64,000 nucleotides of DNA from an uncultured Marinomonas sp. (GCA_947493575.1 CANLRQ010000002.1:205475-269474); one strand, 5' to 3'; counted from the stretch's first letter, positions 45,604 through 56,474 are shown. Numbers and translations: made by a program. Notes: generated by a model from the sequence alone, not told the origin.

Positions 45604-46995
45604 ATGACACCAGAGCAACAACAATCCTATTACGATCAAAACTCCCGAGCCAGATGGCTGGTTATGATCAGCGTTTGTCTTGCTTTATTTATTGTGACGC
45701 TCATGGTTTCCGCTTCCAATATCGCTATTCCTTCTATTGCTAGAGATTTACATGCTGATGCAGTATCCGTTAGTTGGATTCCATCGGCACTCTTATGGGG
45801 TTCCATCATTATCTTATTACCTTCAGGGAGATTGGCAGACAACAAAGGTCGTAAGAAGCTTTATTTGATCGGTTGTGCTGGCTTTTCACTGGTATCTTTA
45901 AGTGTGTTTTTTGTACAAAGTATTGAATCATTGCTGGTATTACGAGTCTTTCAAGGGTTAAGTACCGCCTTTATTTTTGCCACTGGCTTGGCGATCATCA
46001 GTTCTGTTTTTGCTAATTCAAATCGAGGCATGGCAATAGGTATTACTTCATCCATGGTGTATCTAGGGCTAAGCTGTGGCCCAGTTATTGGGGGCTGGAT
46101 TACTGAACATATCCACTGGAAAGGTGTATTTTGGATGCCTGTTCCTTTTATGCTTCTGGCACTCGCTCTTATTATAATGAACGTAAAAGGAGACTGGAAA
46201 AATGAAAAGGCCGAGCCGGTTGATTGGTATGGAAGTATTCTGTTTGCCCTAAGCGCCAGTGCATTTTTTATCGGTGTCTCAGAACTGCCTGACCCAATGC
46301 ACATTGTGTATGCGATTATCGGCATTGCCTTATTCTTTGTCTTTGTACAACATCAAAAAAAGGCCAAGTCACCTCTTATCCACATACAAGCTTTAACAGA
46401 AAATAAACCGTTAATCAGTTCCGTTTATTCTAGTTTGTTAATGTATTCTGCGAATTTCCCTATCGTCTTTTTGCTTAGCCTTTACCTACAATACATTCAT
46501 GATTTATCACCCAGTGAAGCGGGCAGCATTATCCTTATTCAAACCATGATCATGATGGTTTTATCTCCAATATCAGGTCGATTATCTGACAGTTACGGCG
46601 CAAGGATCATCACCACTTTAGGTAGCGCCATTTTTGCTATGGGTTTTCTAATATTGGTTTGGGTGGATATGGATACCTCTTTAGCATTTATTATTTTTGG
46701 CTTAATTTTACTTGGCGTCGGTTTTGGACTTTTTTCAAGCCCCAATAACAGTTCAGCTTTGGGCTCTGTAACTAAAAATAAACTAAGTATTGCTTCTTCA
46801 ATAATGAACCTTTCTCGCACCATGGGGAATATGTTCAGTACGGCCTTTGTCATCATGCTGACATCCATCATTTTAGGCGATGCGACCATTCAACCTGAAA
46901 ACTACCCGGCACTGCTTTTGGTTGTACAAATCAGTTTTTGCATCTCGCTAGCGCTGGCGTTAAGCGCCTCATATATTTCTTTTTATAAGCGTTAA
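45604..46995 (+). CDS. MFS transporter, 14-segment DHA2 type
   Basis: 463 residues with about 14 membrane segments. Motif A-like G-R-L-A-D-N-K-G-R-K-K lies after segment 2, and a motif C-like G-P-V-I-G-G-W at about residue 158. DHA2 members export drugs or other toxic compounds by proton antiport. No membrane-fusion partner (EmrA type) is encoded nearby, so it acts alone. Divergent from the ABC exporter gene; the intergenic 235 bases hold no recognised operator. Confidence 0.88.
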   Translation: MTPEQQQSYYDQNSRARWLVMISVCLALFIVTLMVSASNIAIPSIARDLHADAVSVSWIPSALLWGSIIILLPSGRLADNKGRKKLYLIGCAGFSLVSLSVFFVQSIESLLVLRVFQGLSTAFIFATGLAIISSVFANSNRGMAIGITSSMVYLGLSCGPVIGGWITEHIHWKGVFWMPVPFMLLALALIIMNVKGDWKNEKAEPVDWYGSILFALSASAFFIGVSELPDPMHIVYAIIGIALFFVFVQHQKKAKSPLIHIQALTENKPLISSVYSSLLMYSANFPIVFLLSLYLQYIHDLSPSEAGSIILIQTMIMMVLSPISGRLSDSYGARIITTLGSAIFAMGFLILVWVDMDTSLAFIIFGLILLGVGFGLFSSPNNSSALGSVTKNKLSIASSIMNLSRTMGNMFSTAFVIMLTSIILGDATIQPENYPALLLVVQISFCISLALALSASYISFYKR

Positions 46996-47598
46996 TGCGG
47001 TCAAATCGTGACTCACATTCAATAATACACGTTAAAGAAAACAAAGCCTTTACCGTTTGAAGTAGAATGGATGTACGAATCGTCAGAAATCATCCTCTAC
47101 CTTGAAACACGTTTTGGGGTTTAGCTTTAAATTATCCATAGTCTCTCTCTCGTTTTTGTTTGTTTTTTGATCGGAACAAATTAAATTTAACGAAAGATAG
47201 GCGTTTTTTTAAAGCCTCTGGTAGACACACTTATTGGGACGGTATGTATGACGAATGTGGGTTAACGTAAAATGAGGACGTTTAGTGAAAAAGTGCATCA
47301 CAATACAAAAGAAGATGTATAGAGATAAAGTGAGTTCTTGTGTTTGGTGTTTTAACTCAGCATTTAGATATCTGAAAACGCATCCAACAGCTCCGCATTT
47401 GTTGAGTACTCTTCCAATAGCTCCAGCAGTTTTCTTATCATAGTATTGTTTTATAGCTCTATAAATTAAGTGTATTGATCTGTTAATCGTCATCTTTAAT
47501 TTGCATTTTTGAGCGTCACCTTAGTGCACACTATAAAAAAAATCGCCCATTCATTGAGCAATCTTATATTGGCATGATGTTGTTATTAATAAGCCTAT
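46996..47598. other. 603-base intergenic region, only a doubtful ORF
   Basis: A 94-residue minus-strand frame (47209-47493) begins M-T-I-N-R-S-I-H. It resembles no family I know, has two odd low-complexity regions and no convincing ribosome binding site, so I do not call it a gene. A neighbouring frame in the same stretch holds a short protein-like run (K-L-L-E-L-L-E-E-Y-S), which could be a decayed gene. No terminator with a T-run is clear. Confidence 0.4.
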
Positions 47599-50355
47599 TT
47601 AATGGTCACTTTCTTGCTTTATTAATGTCTCTACATTAGCAGGACGATAGAATAAAAAGCCTTGCAAAGAGTCACAGCCAATACCAGCCAACAGTGCTTT
47701 TTGCTCTTCTGTTTCTACACCTTCTGCAACGATCTTCAAGTTCAAATCCTTTGACATGATAACAATGTTTTTTAGCAACTTCTGGTCTCGGTCACTATCA
47801 AACATTCGATTCACAAAGCTTCTGTCTATTTTTAAGATATCAATTGGCATTCGAGATATGTGACTTAAGCTTGAAAAGCCTGTGCCAAAATCATCCAAAG
47901 AAATAAGGAAACCTAAATCTCTTAATAACTCCACACGGCTAACAGAACGATCGTCAATAAATACACTTTCCGTAATTTCTAATACTAAGCGTTTAGCTTT
48001 ATCTGGATCTGTTTTTACCAGCGTCATTAAGTAATCCGTTAATTCCGAATCGGTTAATTGATTCGGGGATAAATTAACACTCACATGTATGGATTGACCA
48101 AATTGCTCACTCAATAAATCCATATCACAAATCACTTGATCAATCACAAATTGCCCAATGTCACTTATCAATCCCACATCTTCTGCAATAGGAATAAACA
48201 CATCGGGGGGTACAAACTTTTTAGGGAGATGTTCCCAACGAACCAAAGCTTCTATACTGACAACCTCACCATTTTTTGAATCTACAATAGGCTGATAATG
48301 TACTGTCAACTGACCGGAATCTATTGCATTACGTAGATCCGTTTCCAACTCGTAACGTCGACGACCACCCTCTTCCATTTCTATAGAATACAAAACACAG
48401 GATGAACGCTTCTCTTCCTTAGCCCGATACATAGCTATATCAGCTCGTTTAATAAGAGACTTCGCTTCCATTCCATCTTGGGGGAAAACAGCAACACCGG
48501 CACTAGCAGAAAAACGAAATGTCCTCTGAGAGACCTCAATAGGTTTAAAGAAGGCTCTATACAAGATGTTTGCTCGTTCCAGCAATGACACCTCTGACGT
48601 TTCTGAATTAAGTAATAATAAGAATTCATCCCCACCAAGGCGGGCAATCATTTCCCCTTTCAATAATAAAGACTTCATTCTATCCGAAACATTCACTAAC
48701 AGATCATCACCTACATCATGCCCAAAATTATCATTAATGTATTTGAAACCATTTAGATCAAATAAAACAAGAGCAAATCGATAGGTCTTTGGGTTTTGAA
48801 TTAACTGCTCAATAGACTCAATAATCGCATAGCGGTTTGGCAATTTTGTCAGCCAATCATTACTCGCTCTTTCTGATAGAACTTGTTTTTGAATCTGCTG
48901 CTCAGTAACATTTTCTACCGTCAATATGGTAGCAACGCCTCCAGTTGGCCCCGTAAGCTTCGAAAGATTCCATTGGAAGTAATATTGAGTAGGTGCCATC
49001 TCTGGAGCAATGAAAGAGCGGCTATTGGTGACAATTGGGCCATCATCGTTATCACTCTTCAAAGCAGAGATTAACCCAGATAAGTCGTTGTATTGGGTAT
49101 CAATGGCAGCTCGTTGTAGATCCCATATAGAAACGCCCCTAGCGGCTTCCTCCGTCATATGAAAAAAAGCTTCACAACGATCAGACCAAGTAAGAATAAC
49201 GTTATTAACATCGAGCTCAATATACCCAATAGGAGCGCTATTCAGTAACAATTCTTGCTTTTTATAAGCCATTACTAACTGGCTTTCAGTATTTGACAAA
49301 CTCGCCGAGGTAACTTTTTGATGCTTAACAATATTTTGAATACTTTCATTAAGATCATCTATAGAAATATTATGATGTTCCTGTTTATCTTCAGAGTTAG
49401 CTGAAAAAATTTCTGTCGCTAAACGCCTAAAAGGCCCCACAAACAATACATTGGCTGAAAACCATAAAAGTAATAAGGAAGTGATCAATACCAGTACAAC
49501 CAAACCACTATCTTCCCATAATTTAGCAATAGCCGCTTCATACCCTTCTTTCTTAGGTAAGGCAATCCAATAAGTTAAATAGCCGTTGATGCTACTTTCC
49601 CCTAACTTTACGGACCTTTTTGCAATAACATAATCCTCTAATGAAACTTGATGGGAACTTTCACTCGCTTCACCGCGTGTATACTCATTCCAATTAAATG
49701 TTTCCCCAATGTCAGGACCATTAAGACCATAACTTGAAATAACCCTTTGATCTGAATCTGTAACAAAAGAGGTGACTTCTGTATCGCCAAAGTTAAAAGT
49801 CTGCAAGCTTTTTTTCCACCAAGACAAAGGCATCACACCGACAACCAAAGCAACCACTTCGTCACTTTTATCCACGATAGGATAAGCAATATTGATGCTG
49901 TATTGACCCTGTGTTCTATCCACTAAAAGCTTACTTACCGACACTTTTTTCGTTTTAATGGCAGTTTGTATATAAGGACGATCAGCAACATTTACGGCTT
50001 TGGACAGAGGCGTTCCATTACACAATAGATCTCCATTGCTTAAAGGGACACCAATATTGGAAAAGGTTTGCGATAGCTTTACTTGCCTCTCTACCAAGAT
50101 CTGACAACCAGAATAGATAGGGTTTTGTATTTCCGAAAAGGTAGCGAGAATAGAGAGGGTGTCTTCTCCTGATTGAATCTGCATAAGATGCTGTTGAGCG
50201 AGTTGATCTGCAAAATAACCTGCGTTCTGATTCGCATCATCAAGAAAAGTTCGATAATTCACATAGGCATTAAATATAGCAAGAAAAATACTAGGAATAG
50301 TACACAAAACAACAACAACGATAATGCGTTGACTGATTTTTAGATTAAAAAGCAA
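47599..50355 (-). CDS. Cache-PAS-GGDEF-EAL cyclic-di-GMP protein
   Basis: 918 residues. Membrane segment at about 9-30, a periplasmic dCache sensor to about 275 (Y-I-Q-T-A-I-K-T, then Y-S-I-N-I-A-Y-P-I), membrane segment at about 282-303, and a PAS domain at about 370-480 (A-P-I-G-Y-I-E-L-D). The GGDEF domain at about 490-650 has active R-L-G-G-D-E-F. The EAL domain at about 660-910 has E-A-L-V-R-W, N-L-S-P-N-Q, E-I-T-E-S, D-D-F-G-T-G and K-I-D-R-S-F. Both catalytic sites look intact. The Cache domain suggests sensing of a small extracellular metabolite. Transcribed alone. Confidence 0.92.
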   Translation of the reverse strand: MLFNLKISQRIIVVVVLCTIPSIFLAIFNAYVNYRTFLDDANQNAGYFADQLAQQHLMQIQSGEDTLSILATFSEIQNPIYSGCQILVERQVKLSQTFSNIGVPLSNGDLLCNGTPLSKAVNVADRPYIQTAIKTKKVSVSKLLVDRTQGQYSINIAYPIVDKSDEVVALVVGVMPLSWWKKSLQTFNFGDTEVTSFVTDSDQRVISSYGLNGPDIGETFNWNEYTRGEASESSHQVSLEDYVIAKRSVKLGESSINGYLTYWIALPKKEGYEAAIAKLWEDSGLVVLVLITSLLLLWFSANVLFVGPFRRLATEIFSANSEDKQEHHNISIDDLNESIQNIVKHQKVTSASLSNTESQLVMAYKKQELLLNSAPIGYIELDVNNVILTWSDRCEAFFHMTEEAARGVSIWDLQRAAIDTQYNDLSGLISALKSDNDDGPIVTNSRSFIAPEMAPTQYYFQWNLSKLTGPTGGVATILTVENVTEQQIQKQVLSERASNDWLTKLPNRYAIIESIEQLIQNPKTYRFALVLFDLNGFKYINDNFGHDVGDDLLVNVSDRMKSLLLKGEMIARLGGDEFLLLLNSETSEVSLLERANILYRAFFKPIEVSQRTFRFSASAGVAVFPQDGMEAKSLIKRADIAMYRAKEEKRSSCVLYSIEMEEGGRRRYELETDLRNAIDSGQLTVHYQPIVDSKNGEVVSIEALVRWEHLPKKFVPPDVFIPIAEDVGLISDIGQFVIDQVICDMDLLSEQFGQSIHVSVNLSPNQLTDSELTDYLMTLVKTDPDKAKRLVLEITESVFIDDRSVSRVELLRDLGFLISLDDFGTGFSSLSHISRMPIDILKIDRSFVNRMFDSDRDQKLLKNIVIMSKDLNLKIVAEGVETEEQKALLAGIGCDSLQGFLFYRPANVETLIKQESDH

Positions 50356-50674
50356 ACACTCCTCCTAGTAAATTTCCCTTTGTTCATGAACTTCTAAATT
50401 TAGAGGAATTGAAATAAATCACAAGCTTTTTTTAGATATACCCTAAACACTCTCTTCGCTAACCCTCCACCATTACTACGACACACAATAGAATAAAATC
50501 CTCTTTATTGGGTTTAGTTCGCTTTTCTAAAGAAACTTATCTGCCTATTAATTGACTTAACTCGCTATTTTCGCAGTAAATTACGACTCTCTAGGTTTCC
50601 CAAGAATGCATTTCTCGTTATACTGATGCGGTTAAATTTCAATTAGATAGATTTTTTGATCGAGGTAATTCATT

Positions 50675-51121
50675 GTGAGTTTGCTAACCAAAATTATTAG
50701 CCGCAAGATTTTCGCACTGTTCGCTGTTGCGTCTTTTTCTGCCCTACTTAGCTCGACTGTTAATGCCTACGGTCAAAGCCCTGAAGAAATAGCGGCACGT
50801 ATTGCCCCTATCGGTAATGTTTGTATTGCTGGTGAAGAATGTGAAGTGGCATCTGCCGCTGTAGCTTCTTCAGACGGTCCACTTTCCGGTAAAGATGTAT
50901 ACGGCAAGTTCTGTACAGCATGTCACTCTGTTGGTGTCGCTGGCGCGCCTAAATTCGGTAATGCTGGCGATTGGGCTCCTCGTGTAACTAAAGGCATGGA
51001 TAGTATGTTGGCAAACGCGATTAACGGTATTAATGCAATGCCGCCTCGTGGTACTTGTGCATCATGTTCTGATGAAGAAATCGAAGGTGCTATCACTTAT
51101 ATGGTTGAAAACAGCCAATAA
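50675..51121 (+). CDS. Cytochrome c5
   Basis: 148 residues from a GTG start with GAGGT about nine bases before it. Signal peptide to about residue 31 (V-N-A-Y), then a mature c5-type monoheme cytochrome: heme motif C-T-A-C-H, axial Met in I-N-A-M-P-P-R-G, and the extra disulfide pair C-A-S-C typical of c5. Soluble periplasmic electron carrier, probably to a terminal oxidase. Followed at once by a strong terminator. Confidence 0.92.
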   Translation: MSLLTKIISRKIFALFAVASFSALLSSTVNAYGQSPEEIAARIAPIGNVCIAGEECEVASAAVASSDGPLSGKDVYGKFCTACHSVGVAGAPKFGNAGDWAPRVTKGMDSMLANAINGINAMPPRGTCASCSDEEIEGAITYMVENSQ

Positions 51122-51145
51122 GCAAATCACTGCTATCGATTTTAT

Positions 51146-51172
51146 AAAAAGGCGCTTATTAGCGCCTTTTTT
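51146..51172 (+). terminator. Terminator of cytochrome c5 gene
   Basis: AAAAAGGCGCT, loop TATT, AGCGCCTTTTTT: perfect stem followed by a T-run, 24 bases after the stop. Confidence 0.93.
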
Positions 51173-51283
51173 AATGCCCAGCATTAGGCTAAGCTCTTTA
51201 AGTCTATTTTATGTAAAAACTCAGGAACCAAAATACGCATCAAAATACTATTAGCATGAGAAAATCAACATAAGGAAATCAAC

Positions 51284-51640
51284 ATGAGCAATAATACACA
51301 CACCATCGCTGAACAATATCTAGATGAAATGCTGGAAGCAGAAAATACTCTCGACTACTCTCTGTTTGTAAAACACTTTGAAAAGCAGCATATTGAAAAC
51401 TTTGGCGAATCAAAGTTTAAAAAAGATATGTTCGCTATTCGAGAAGACTTAGGCGATTACAAAGGTCGTGAATATCTTGGGGCGTTGACAGGTTTTCATA
51501 ACCCAGATAATCCAAACAAATACCCGAATTGCACACGATATGTTTGGAAAGGTATTTTTGAAAAAAATGAAACGCTTATCATTGTCGGCATTCACGAAAA
51601 AGACGGCGTTCATTATGTTAATGAATGCATATATCGTTAA
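51284..51640 (+). CDS. Conserved-looking small protein, NTF2-like guess
   Basis: 118 residues, soluble and acidic, no signal peptide. The N-terminal helix (H-T-I-A-E-Q-Y-L-D-E-M-L-E-A) followed by short strands such as C-T-R-Y-V-W-K-G-I-F-E and L-I-I-V-G-I-H resembles small alpha-plus-beta (NTF2-like) proteins, but I cannot name a family. AAGGAAATCAAC precedes the ATG and a strong terminator follows, which supports a real, singly transcribed gene. Confidence 0.7.
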   Translation: MSNNTHTIAEQYLDEMLEAENTLDYSLFVKHFEKQHIENFGESKFKKDMFAIREDLGDYKGREYLGALTGFHNPDNPNKYPNCTRYVWKGIFEKNETLIIVGIHEKDGVHYVNECIYR

Positions 51641-51669
51641 TAACTGAATAGAGTCAAGCGTCCAAATCA

Positions 51670-51703
51670 AAAACGCCCGTTGAATGTCAGCGGGCGTTTT
51701 TTT
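51670..51703. terminator. Bidirectional terminator
   Basis: AAAACGCCCG (51670-51679) pairs with CGGGCGTTTT (51691-51700), then TTT. Serves the small plus-strand gene and the convergent uxaC operon. Confidence 0.92.
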
Positions 51704-51714
51704 ATGTCACTTTC

Positions 51715-53133
51715 TTATTTTTCATTAGGTAATAAAAAGTAGGCTTTAGCGTTGTTAAAGCAAATGTCTTCAATCATCTTGCTTAATAAACCCATGTCGT
51801 TTGGAGCCTCGCCATCTTCAACCCATTGGCCGATCATATTACACAGTATCCGTCGGAAATATTCGTGCCTCGTATAAGACAACAAGCTCCGCGAGTCCGT
51901 TAACATACCGACAAACTGACTCAACAGACCCAGTTGAGAGAGTTGTTGTAATTGGCGTTCCATGCCGTCTTTTTGATCATTAAACCACCAGCCAGAACCG
52001 AATTGAACCTTGCCAGCAATGCCGCCCCCTTGGAAATTACCAACCATGGTGGCAATCATTTCATTATCCCGAGGATTTAAACAATAAAGAATGGTTTTAG
52101 GTAGCTCATCGGTTTTATCCATTTCATTTAATAAAGCCCCTAACTCAAAAGCATATGGTCGGTCTGCCATTGAATCAAAACCAGAATCTCGTCCGATTTT
52201 AGACAGCATACGGCTACTGTTATTGCGCTGCGCCCCAATGTGCATTTGCATAGCCCAACCCAATTTAGCGTATTGCTTAGCCAAATACACATGCACTGCG
52301 GTTGCAAACTGAGCGGTTTCTGTTTCACTCGGAATGTCATTCGCTAAACGACGAAGTAAAATACCATTTAAAACATCAGCAGAAGGGATTTCAGCGTAAC
52401 GAACAATCTCCATACCATGGTCTGCTGCACGACAACCGTGCTGCGAAAAGTGCTCTATACGACTGTCTAAGGCCATTAAAAAAGATTCATAACTCTTTAT
52501 CTCAATGCCTGCCGCGCCAGCCAGCTTCTCTATATAATGAGGAAAAGCATCCGCTTCAATATTGATTGCTCTATCAGGCCGCCAACTAGGCGCTACATCA
52601 ATATTAAAACTGTCATCATCCGCAAGACGCTTATGGTGAATCAATGAATCTGTAGGATCATCGGTACTGCCCACCATGACAACATTCATCTGCTGCATAA
52701 TGCCCCGGGCGGAAAACTTTGGTTGAGACAATAACTCATTGGCCTCATTCCAAATAGAATCCGCATTAACTGGATTAAGTAATCTATCCGTAATAGCAAA
52801 AGGGCGACGTAATTCCAAATGTGTCCAGTGATAAAGAGGGTTACCAATTGTTTGTGGAACTGTTTTTGCCCAAGCCAAATACTTATCGTAATCGCTGGCA
52901 TTCCCAGTAATCAGCTCTTCAGGAACACCCGCTGCACGCATGGCACGCCATTTATAATGATCCCCTTCTAGCCATATCTGCCCCAAATTTGAAAACTGTC
53001 TGTCGTTGGCAATTTCTTCGACATTTAAGTGGCAATGATAATCATAGATAGGCATAGATTTAGCAAAATCATAATACAAGCGCCGAGCCGTTTCATTCTT
53101 TAAAAGAAAATCATCGCACATAAAGTTTTTCAT
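51715..53133 (-). CDS. uxaC: Glucuronate (uronate) isomerase
   Basis: 472 residues, amidohydrolase-like TIM barrel that isomerises glucuronate to fructuronate and galacturonate to tagaturonate. Matching blocks: Y-D-Y-H-C-H-L-N near residue 30 (metal site), [12 protein letters not shown], and [10 protein letters not shown] near the C terminus. ATG at 53133 (M-K-N-F-M-C) with AAAGG about ten bases upstream. It lies 19 bases after uxuB on the same strand and ends at a shared terminator. Confidence 0.96.
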   Translation of the reverse strand: MKNFMCDDFLLKNETARRLYYDFAKSMPIYDYHCHLNVEEIANDRQFSNLGQIWLEGDHYKWRAMRAAGVPEELITGNASDYDKYLAWAKTVPQTIGNPLYHWTHLELRRPFAITDRLLNPVNADSIWNEANELLSQPKFSARGIMQQMNVVMVGSTDDPTDSLIHHKRLADDDSFNIDVAPSWRPDRAINIEADAFPHYIEKLAGAAGIEIKSYESFLMALDSRIEHFSQHGCRAADHGMEIVRYAEIPSADVLNGILLRRLANDIPSETETAQFATAVHVYLAKQYAKLGWAMQMHIGAQRNNSSRMLSKIGRDSGFDSMADRPYAFELGALLNEMDKTDELPKTILYCLNPRDNEMIATMVGNFQGGGIAGKVQFGSGWWFNDQKDGMERQLQQLSQLGLLSQFVGMLTDSRSLLSYTRHEYFRRILCNMIGQWVEDGEAPNDMGLLSKMIEDICFNNAKAYFLLPNEK

Positions 53134-53152
53134 AAATTCAATCATCCTTTCT

Positions 53153-54676
53153 CTATTGAGGTAATGTCGCCACGGCAGCACGAACACCCTGAGTATCAAT
53201 TAACTGATAAGCATCCGTTAGTTGGTTAAACAGAGTTTCATCTAAGGCTAAATCGTTACCAAAAATAGCCTCTAAACTAAGCAAAGCTCGAACACTATCA
53301 TGATTGGTTAAGTGTTCACTGCATGTATTAGAAAAAGTGCTGGAAAAAATGTTGGCAAAAATGTCAGCCATTGGATCTTTTATTTCAATAGCATTTCCAG
53401 ACTGGTCTTTACCCGACACATAGTGCATCCAACCAGCAATGCCCATCACCAAGCAAGGATAAGGCAGCCCATTTTTCATATTATGGCGCAATGAATTAAG
53501 AAAACGCTGAGGTAGCTTTTGACTGCCATCCATCGCAATTTGACCCGTTTTATGTTTCAGCTCTGTGTTACTAAAACGTCGAATCAATTGTTCTGCATAG
53601 GCTTCCACATCCACACCATCAGGCAAAGATAAGGTAGGTGCTTGCTCTACTAACATCATCTGCAACACGGCTTGTTGGTAATGCTGGTCGTGCATGGTAT
53701 CCGAAATGTATTGATACCCTCCAAGGTAACCAAGATAAGCCAAGAATGAATGACTGCCATTTAGTAAACGTAACTTCATTTCTTCAAAAGGTTCAACATC
53801 CTGAGTGAAGGTAGCACCAACTTGATCCCAATCGGGTCGCCCCTGAACAAAGTTGTCTTCAATAACCCACTGACGAAAAGGCTCACACAAAACAGCACAA
53901 GGATCGCTTACTGTTAAATGTTGCTGTACTTCTTCAAAGCTTTCTTCCGTCATTGCAGGGACAATGCGATCCACCATGGTGGAAGGAAACGTGACATTTT
54001 TCTCAATCCAATCTGCCAACTCGCTATCAACTAATGGACTCTCTCGTAAAGAATTGCTCAGCTGTTGCGCAAACCCCAACACCGCCGCTTTTGCCACTTG
54101 TCCATTACCTTGAACGTTGTCACAAGAGAGTACAGAGAAACCAGCAAGACCACGATTTCGTCGTAATGCCAATGCTTGAACAATGTACCCTACAGCAGAT
54201 TTAGGTTCTGATGGATTCAACAAATCATGTTGAATAAGATTGTTATTTTGATCCAATTGACCACTAGCCGGGTCACAGCAATAGCCTTTTTCCGTGACAG
54301 TTAATGAAACAATGGCCACCTGAGCTTCTGCCATTTTTTCAATAATGGCCTGTGGCGTGTCTAAAGCAGGATGCATCGCTTCCGTCACCACTCCGATCAC
54401 CGTAGCCGTTGCGCCCTCTGTTGATTTTTCGATTACAGAGTAAAGCAGTTCCTGTTGTTTTAATTGCTCAATAGGGGCTTTACCCGTAAATAAATTAACT
54501 TCACAAATTCCCCAATCACTTTTTTTACTGGCGGCTAATTCATGGGAATACAACGCTTGGTGAGCACGATGAAAGGCACCAAAACCCAAGTGAACAATCT
54601 TCGTTTTTAGAGCAGTACGATCGTAAGTTGGGCGCGCAACATGACTCGGTAAAGATACGCTTGCTAGTGTTGTCAT
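53153..54676 (-). CDS. uxuB: D-fructuronate reductase (mannonate oxidoreductase)
   Basis: 507 residues of the long-chain mannitol dehydrogenase family. NAD-binding [13 protein letters not shown] near residue 28; substrate block [14 protein letters not shown] with the catalytic Lys; Asn and His in L-R-H-N-M. It reduces fructuronate to mannonate with NADH, between UxaC and UxuA. Start M-T-T-L-A-S at 54676. It is first in the uxuB-uxaC operon, whose promoter region contains two operator-like repeats. Confidence 0.95.
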   Translation of the reverse strand: MTTLASVSLPSHVARPTYDRTALKTKIVHLGFGAFHRAHQALYSHELAASKKSDWGICEVNLFTGKAPIEQLKQQELLYSVIEKSTEGATATVIGVVTEAMHPALDTPQAIIEKMAEAQVAIVSLTVTEKGYCCDPASGQLDQNNNLIQHDLLNPSEPKSAVGYIVQALALRRNRGLAGFSVLSCDNVQGNGQVAKAAVLGFAQQLSNSLRESPLVDSELADWIEKNVTFPSTMVDRIVPAMTEESFEEVQQHLTVSDPCAVLCEPFRQWVIEDNFVQGRPDWDQVGATFTQDVEPFEEMKLRLLNGSHSFLAYLGYLGGYQYISDTMHDQHYQQAVLQMMLVEQAPTLSLPDGVDVEAYAEQLIRRFSNTELKHKTGQIAMDGSQKLPQRFLNSLRHNMKNGLPYPCLVMGIAGWMHYVSGKDQSGNAIEIKDPMADIFANIFSSTFSNTCSEHLTNHDSVRALLSLEAIFGNDLALDETLFNQLTDAYQLIDTQGVRAAVATLPQ

Positions 54677-54860
54677 TCGTCTACTTACTCCTCTATTTGA
54701 ATCGATTCTGATAATGACCATGCTTGGCCATTTGTATTAATGCGATGATATTTTCCATACCTTCTCCTAATGAAAATCGATACACTTATCTTTAATGTCA
54801 TTCTTTTTTATGATCGTTAAAGGGGTAAATCTGTGTCGATTTGATTATAAAGATACGACC

Positions 54861-54872
54861 TAGTCAACCAAT
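54861..54872. promoter_or_regulatory. Hexuronate operator-like half site
   Basis: TAGTCAACCAAT, the complement of ATTGGTTGACTA, shares its left half with the palindrome upstream of uxuR (TTGGTTGACCAA). About 190 bases before the uxuB start. Confidence 0.45.
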
Positions 54873-54945
54873 TTATTATAAAAACCCCTAAATTGGATAG
54901 CCCAAAATAAATAAACAAGAGATTTATACAACCAATACGGAAAAT

Positions 54946-54957
54946 TTGTTTGACCAA
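54946..54957. promoter_or_regulatory. Hexuronate operator-like site
   Basis: TTGTTTGACCAA differs by one base from the site at 55507. The E. coli ExuR/UxuR operator core is TTGGT-N2-ACCAA, which this approximates. Confidence 0.55.
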
Positions 54958-55183
54958 AATCATTATCTATGCAACTTTATGTCTGCGCTAACGACAAAAG
55001 AAATGCTACCGAACAACGAAGGCTTCTCGAATGTCGAGCCGAACAGAATATCTGTTTTGAAAATTTTGATCGTTCAAAAATAATAATACACTGACCAACA
55101 GCGGAACGAAAAACGGAGAATTTCTAGATGTTTCTTAAAAATGCATTCGTAACAGAAAGTGGCGACACAAAAATGCCCTTGAA

Positions 55184-55452
55184 ATGTTCTCTTTCAACCA
55201 CAAAAAAGTAGTTCTAGCAGCAATCATCTTATTTACAGCAAGCACAGCGATGGCTCTATGCATGACAAAGTGTTGAAAAAACCAGCCATTGCAGATTATG
55301 TAAAATCAACCAAAGCTCTAGCGAACTAATCGAACGCACTAAATAAAGAGCTGAAAGTTAACTAAATAGGGTTAGCACAAACAAAAATCGATAAAAATTT
55401 AGAAGGTAATAAGAGCAAGATTACGCTCTTGAATACGGAAGAGTCATCGTAA
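55184..55452 (+). pseudogene. Decayed gene for a small secreted protein
   Basis: ATG at 55184 begins M-F-S-F-N-H-K-K-V-V-L-A-A-I-I-L-F-T-A-S, a clear signal peptide, but the frame stops after A-L-C-M-T-K-C. Shifting by one base near 55256 continues M-H-D-K-V-L-K-K-P-A-I-A-D-Y-V-K to a stop at about 55330, and later codons read N-K-E-L-K-V and K-I-D-K-N-L-E-G-N-K-S-K-I before further stops. At least two lesions. The family is not recognised. The rest of the 54677-55594 gap holds only operator sites. Confidence 0.5.
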
Positions 55453-55506
55453 GTTATGCGAGTATGTTCTACCAACTCGCATAGCTTGCACTTTCAAAGC
55501 AGATAA

Positions 55507-55518
55507 TTGGTTGACCAA
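55507..55518. promoter_or_regulatory. UxuR/ExuR-type operator upstream of uxuR
   Basis: TTGGTTGACCAA, a TTGGT-N2-ACCAA palindrome that matches the E. coli hexuronate operator core, 77 bases before the uxuR start. Autoregulation and control of uxuA are likely. Confidence 0.65.
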
Positions 55519-55594
55519 AAGCCAAAATACGCTTTGTCATGATATGATTCGACCTTACACAAGGCGATATCAATTACCTAAAAAGGAAACCGAA

Positions 55595-56407
55595 ATGAGT
55601 TTGTCAGCGAATGCCCCTAAACGTCTTTATCAAAAGATAGGTCAGCAGCTTCGTGACCGTATCTATCAAGGCGAATTCGCTATTGGTGAACGCTTGCCAC
55701 CAGAAAGAGAAATCGCAGAACAAATGCAAGTCAGTCGAGTAGTCATCCGAGAAGCATTAATTATGCTGGAGCTACAAGGCTTAGTTGAAGTAAGAAAAGG
55801 CTCTGGAATTTATGTAATTCATAACTCCAAAGAAACACCTGCGGTGAATAGCGTTTTTTCATTAGCCAATAACAGCAACGTCAGTGCCTCTTCTTTATTT
55901 AATGAACAAGATGACGTTGGGCCTTTCGAAATGCTGCAAGCAAGGCAAGTATTAGAAAGTCATGTTATTGAATTAACTGCAAAGCAAATAACCAAAAAAG
56001 ATATCTTTCTCCTACGGGAAGCGCTGGAAATGGAACGACAACACCTTGCTGGGAAAAGCTCCAATTACGATGGTGATGAGCTTTTCCATACGATTATTGC
56101 CGAAGCCTCTCAAAACAGCGTCTTAGCCGATATGGTGAAAGAACTCTGGGTGCGTCGCCAGAAAAGTTCTATGTGGAGACAACTACACTGTCACACATCA
56201 AACCAAGATTACCGTCAACGCTGGCTAAGTGACCATGAAAAAATCTTAGCTGCGTTGCAAAGAAAAAATCCAGTCGCAGCAAAACAAGCAATGTGGCAAC
56301 ACCTAGAAAATGTAAAACAAGTGTTATTACAGTTCTCTGATGTTGATGATCCTGAATTTGATGGCTTTTTATTTAACGCCATTCCAAACGATCAAGACAA
56401 TCCATAA
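55595..56407 (+). CDS. uxuR: GntR/FadR-family hexuronate repressor
   Basis: 270 residues. N-terminal winged helix (L-P-P-E-R-E-I-A-E-Q-M-Q-V-S-R-V-V-I-R-E-A-L, about residues 33-55), then an FCD all-helical ligand domain with metal-type His residues (E-L-F-H-T-I-I-A and S-D-H-E-K-I). Close to E. coli UxuR/ExuR. The ATG at 55595 preceded by AAAAGG is used; a frame from 55511 would need a TTG and would include the operator. uxuA follows by 67 bases in the same direction and uxuB-uxaC are divergent. The ligand is probably fructuronate or glucuronate. Confidence 0.88.
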   Translation: MSLSANAPKRLYQKIGQQLRDRIYQGEFAIGERLPPEREIAEQMQVSRVVIREALIMLELQGLVEVRKGSGIYVIHNSKETPAVNSVFSLANNSNVSASSLFNEQDDVGPFEMLQARQVLESHVIELTAKQITKKDIFLLREALEMERQHLAGKSSNYDGDELFHTIIAEASQNSVLADMVKELWVRRQKSSMWRQLHCHTSNQDYRQRWLSDHEKILAALQRKNPVAAKQAMWQHLENVKQVLLQFSDVDDPEFDGFLFNAIPNDQDNP

Positions 56408-56474
56408 ACACCACACTCTTGTTACCACGCTGCACCTAAAGAATAACGACTAATGAAAAAAGAAAGGAAAAACG

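Noticed and set aside
47209..47493. 94-residue minus-strand ORF as a gene
   Set aside because: No family resemblance, poor binding site, odd composition; kept only as part of an intergenic note.
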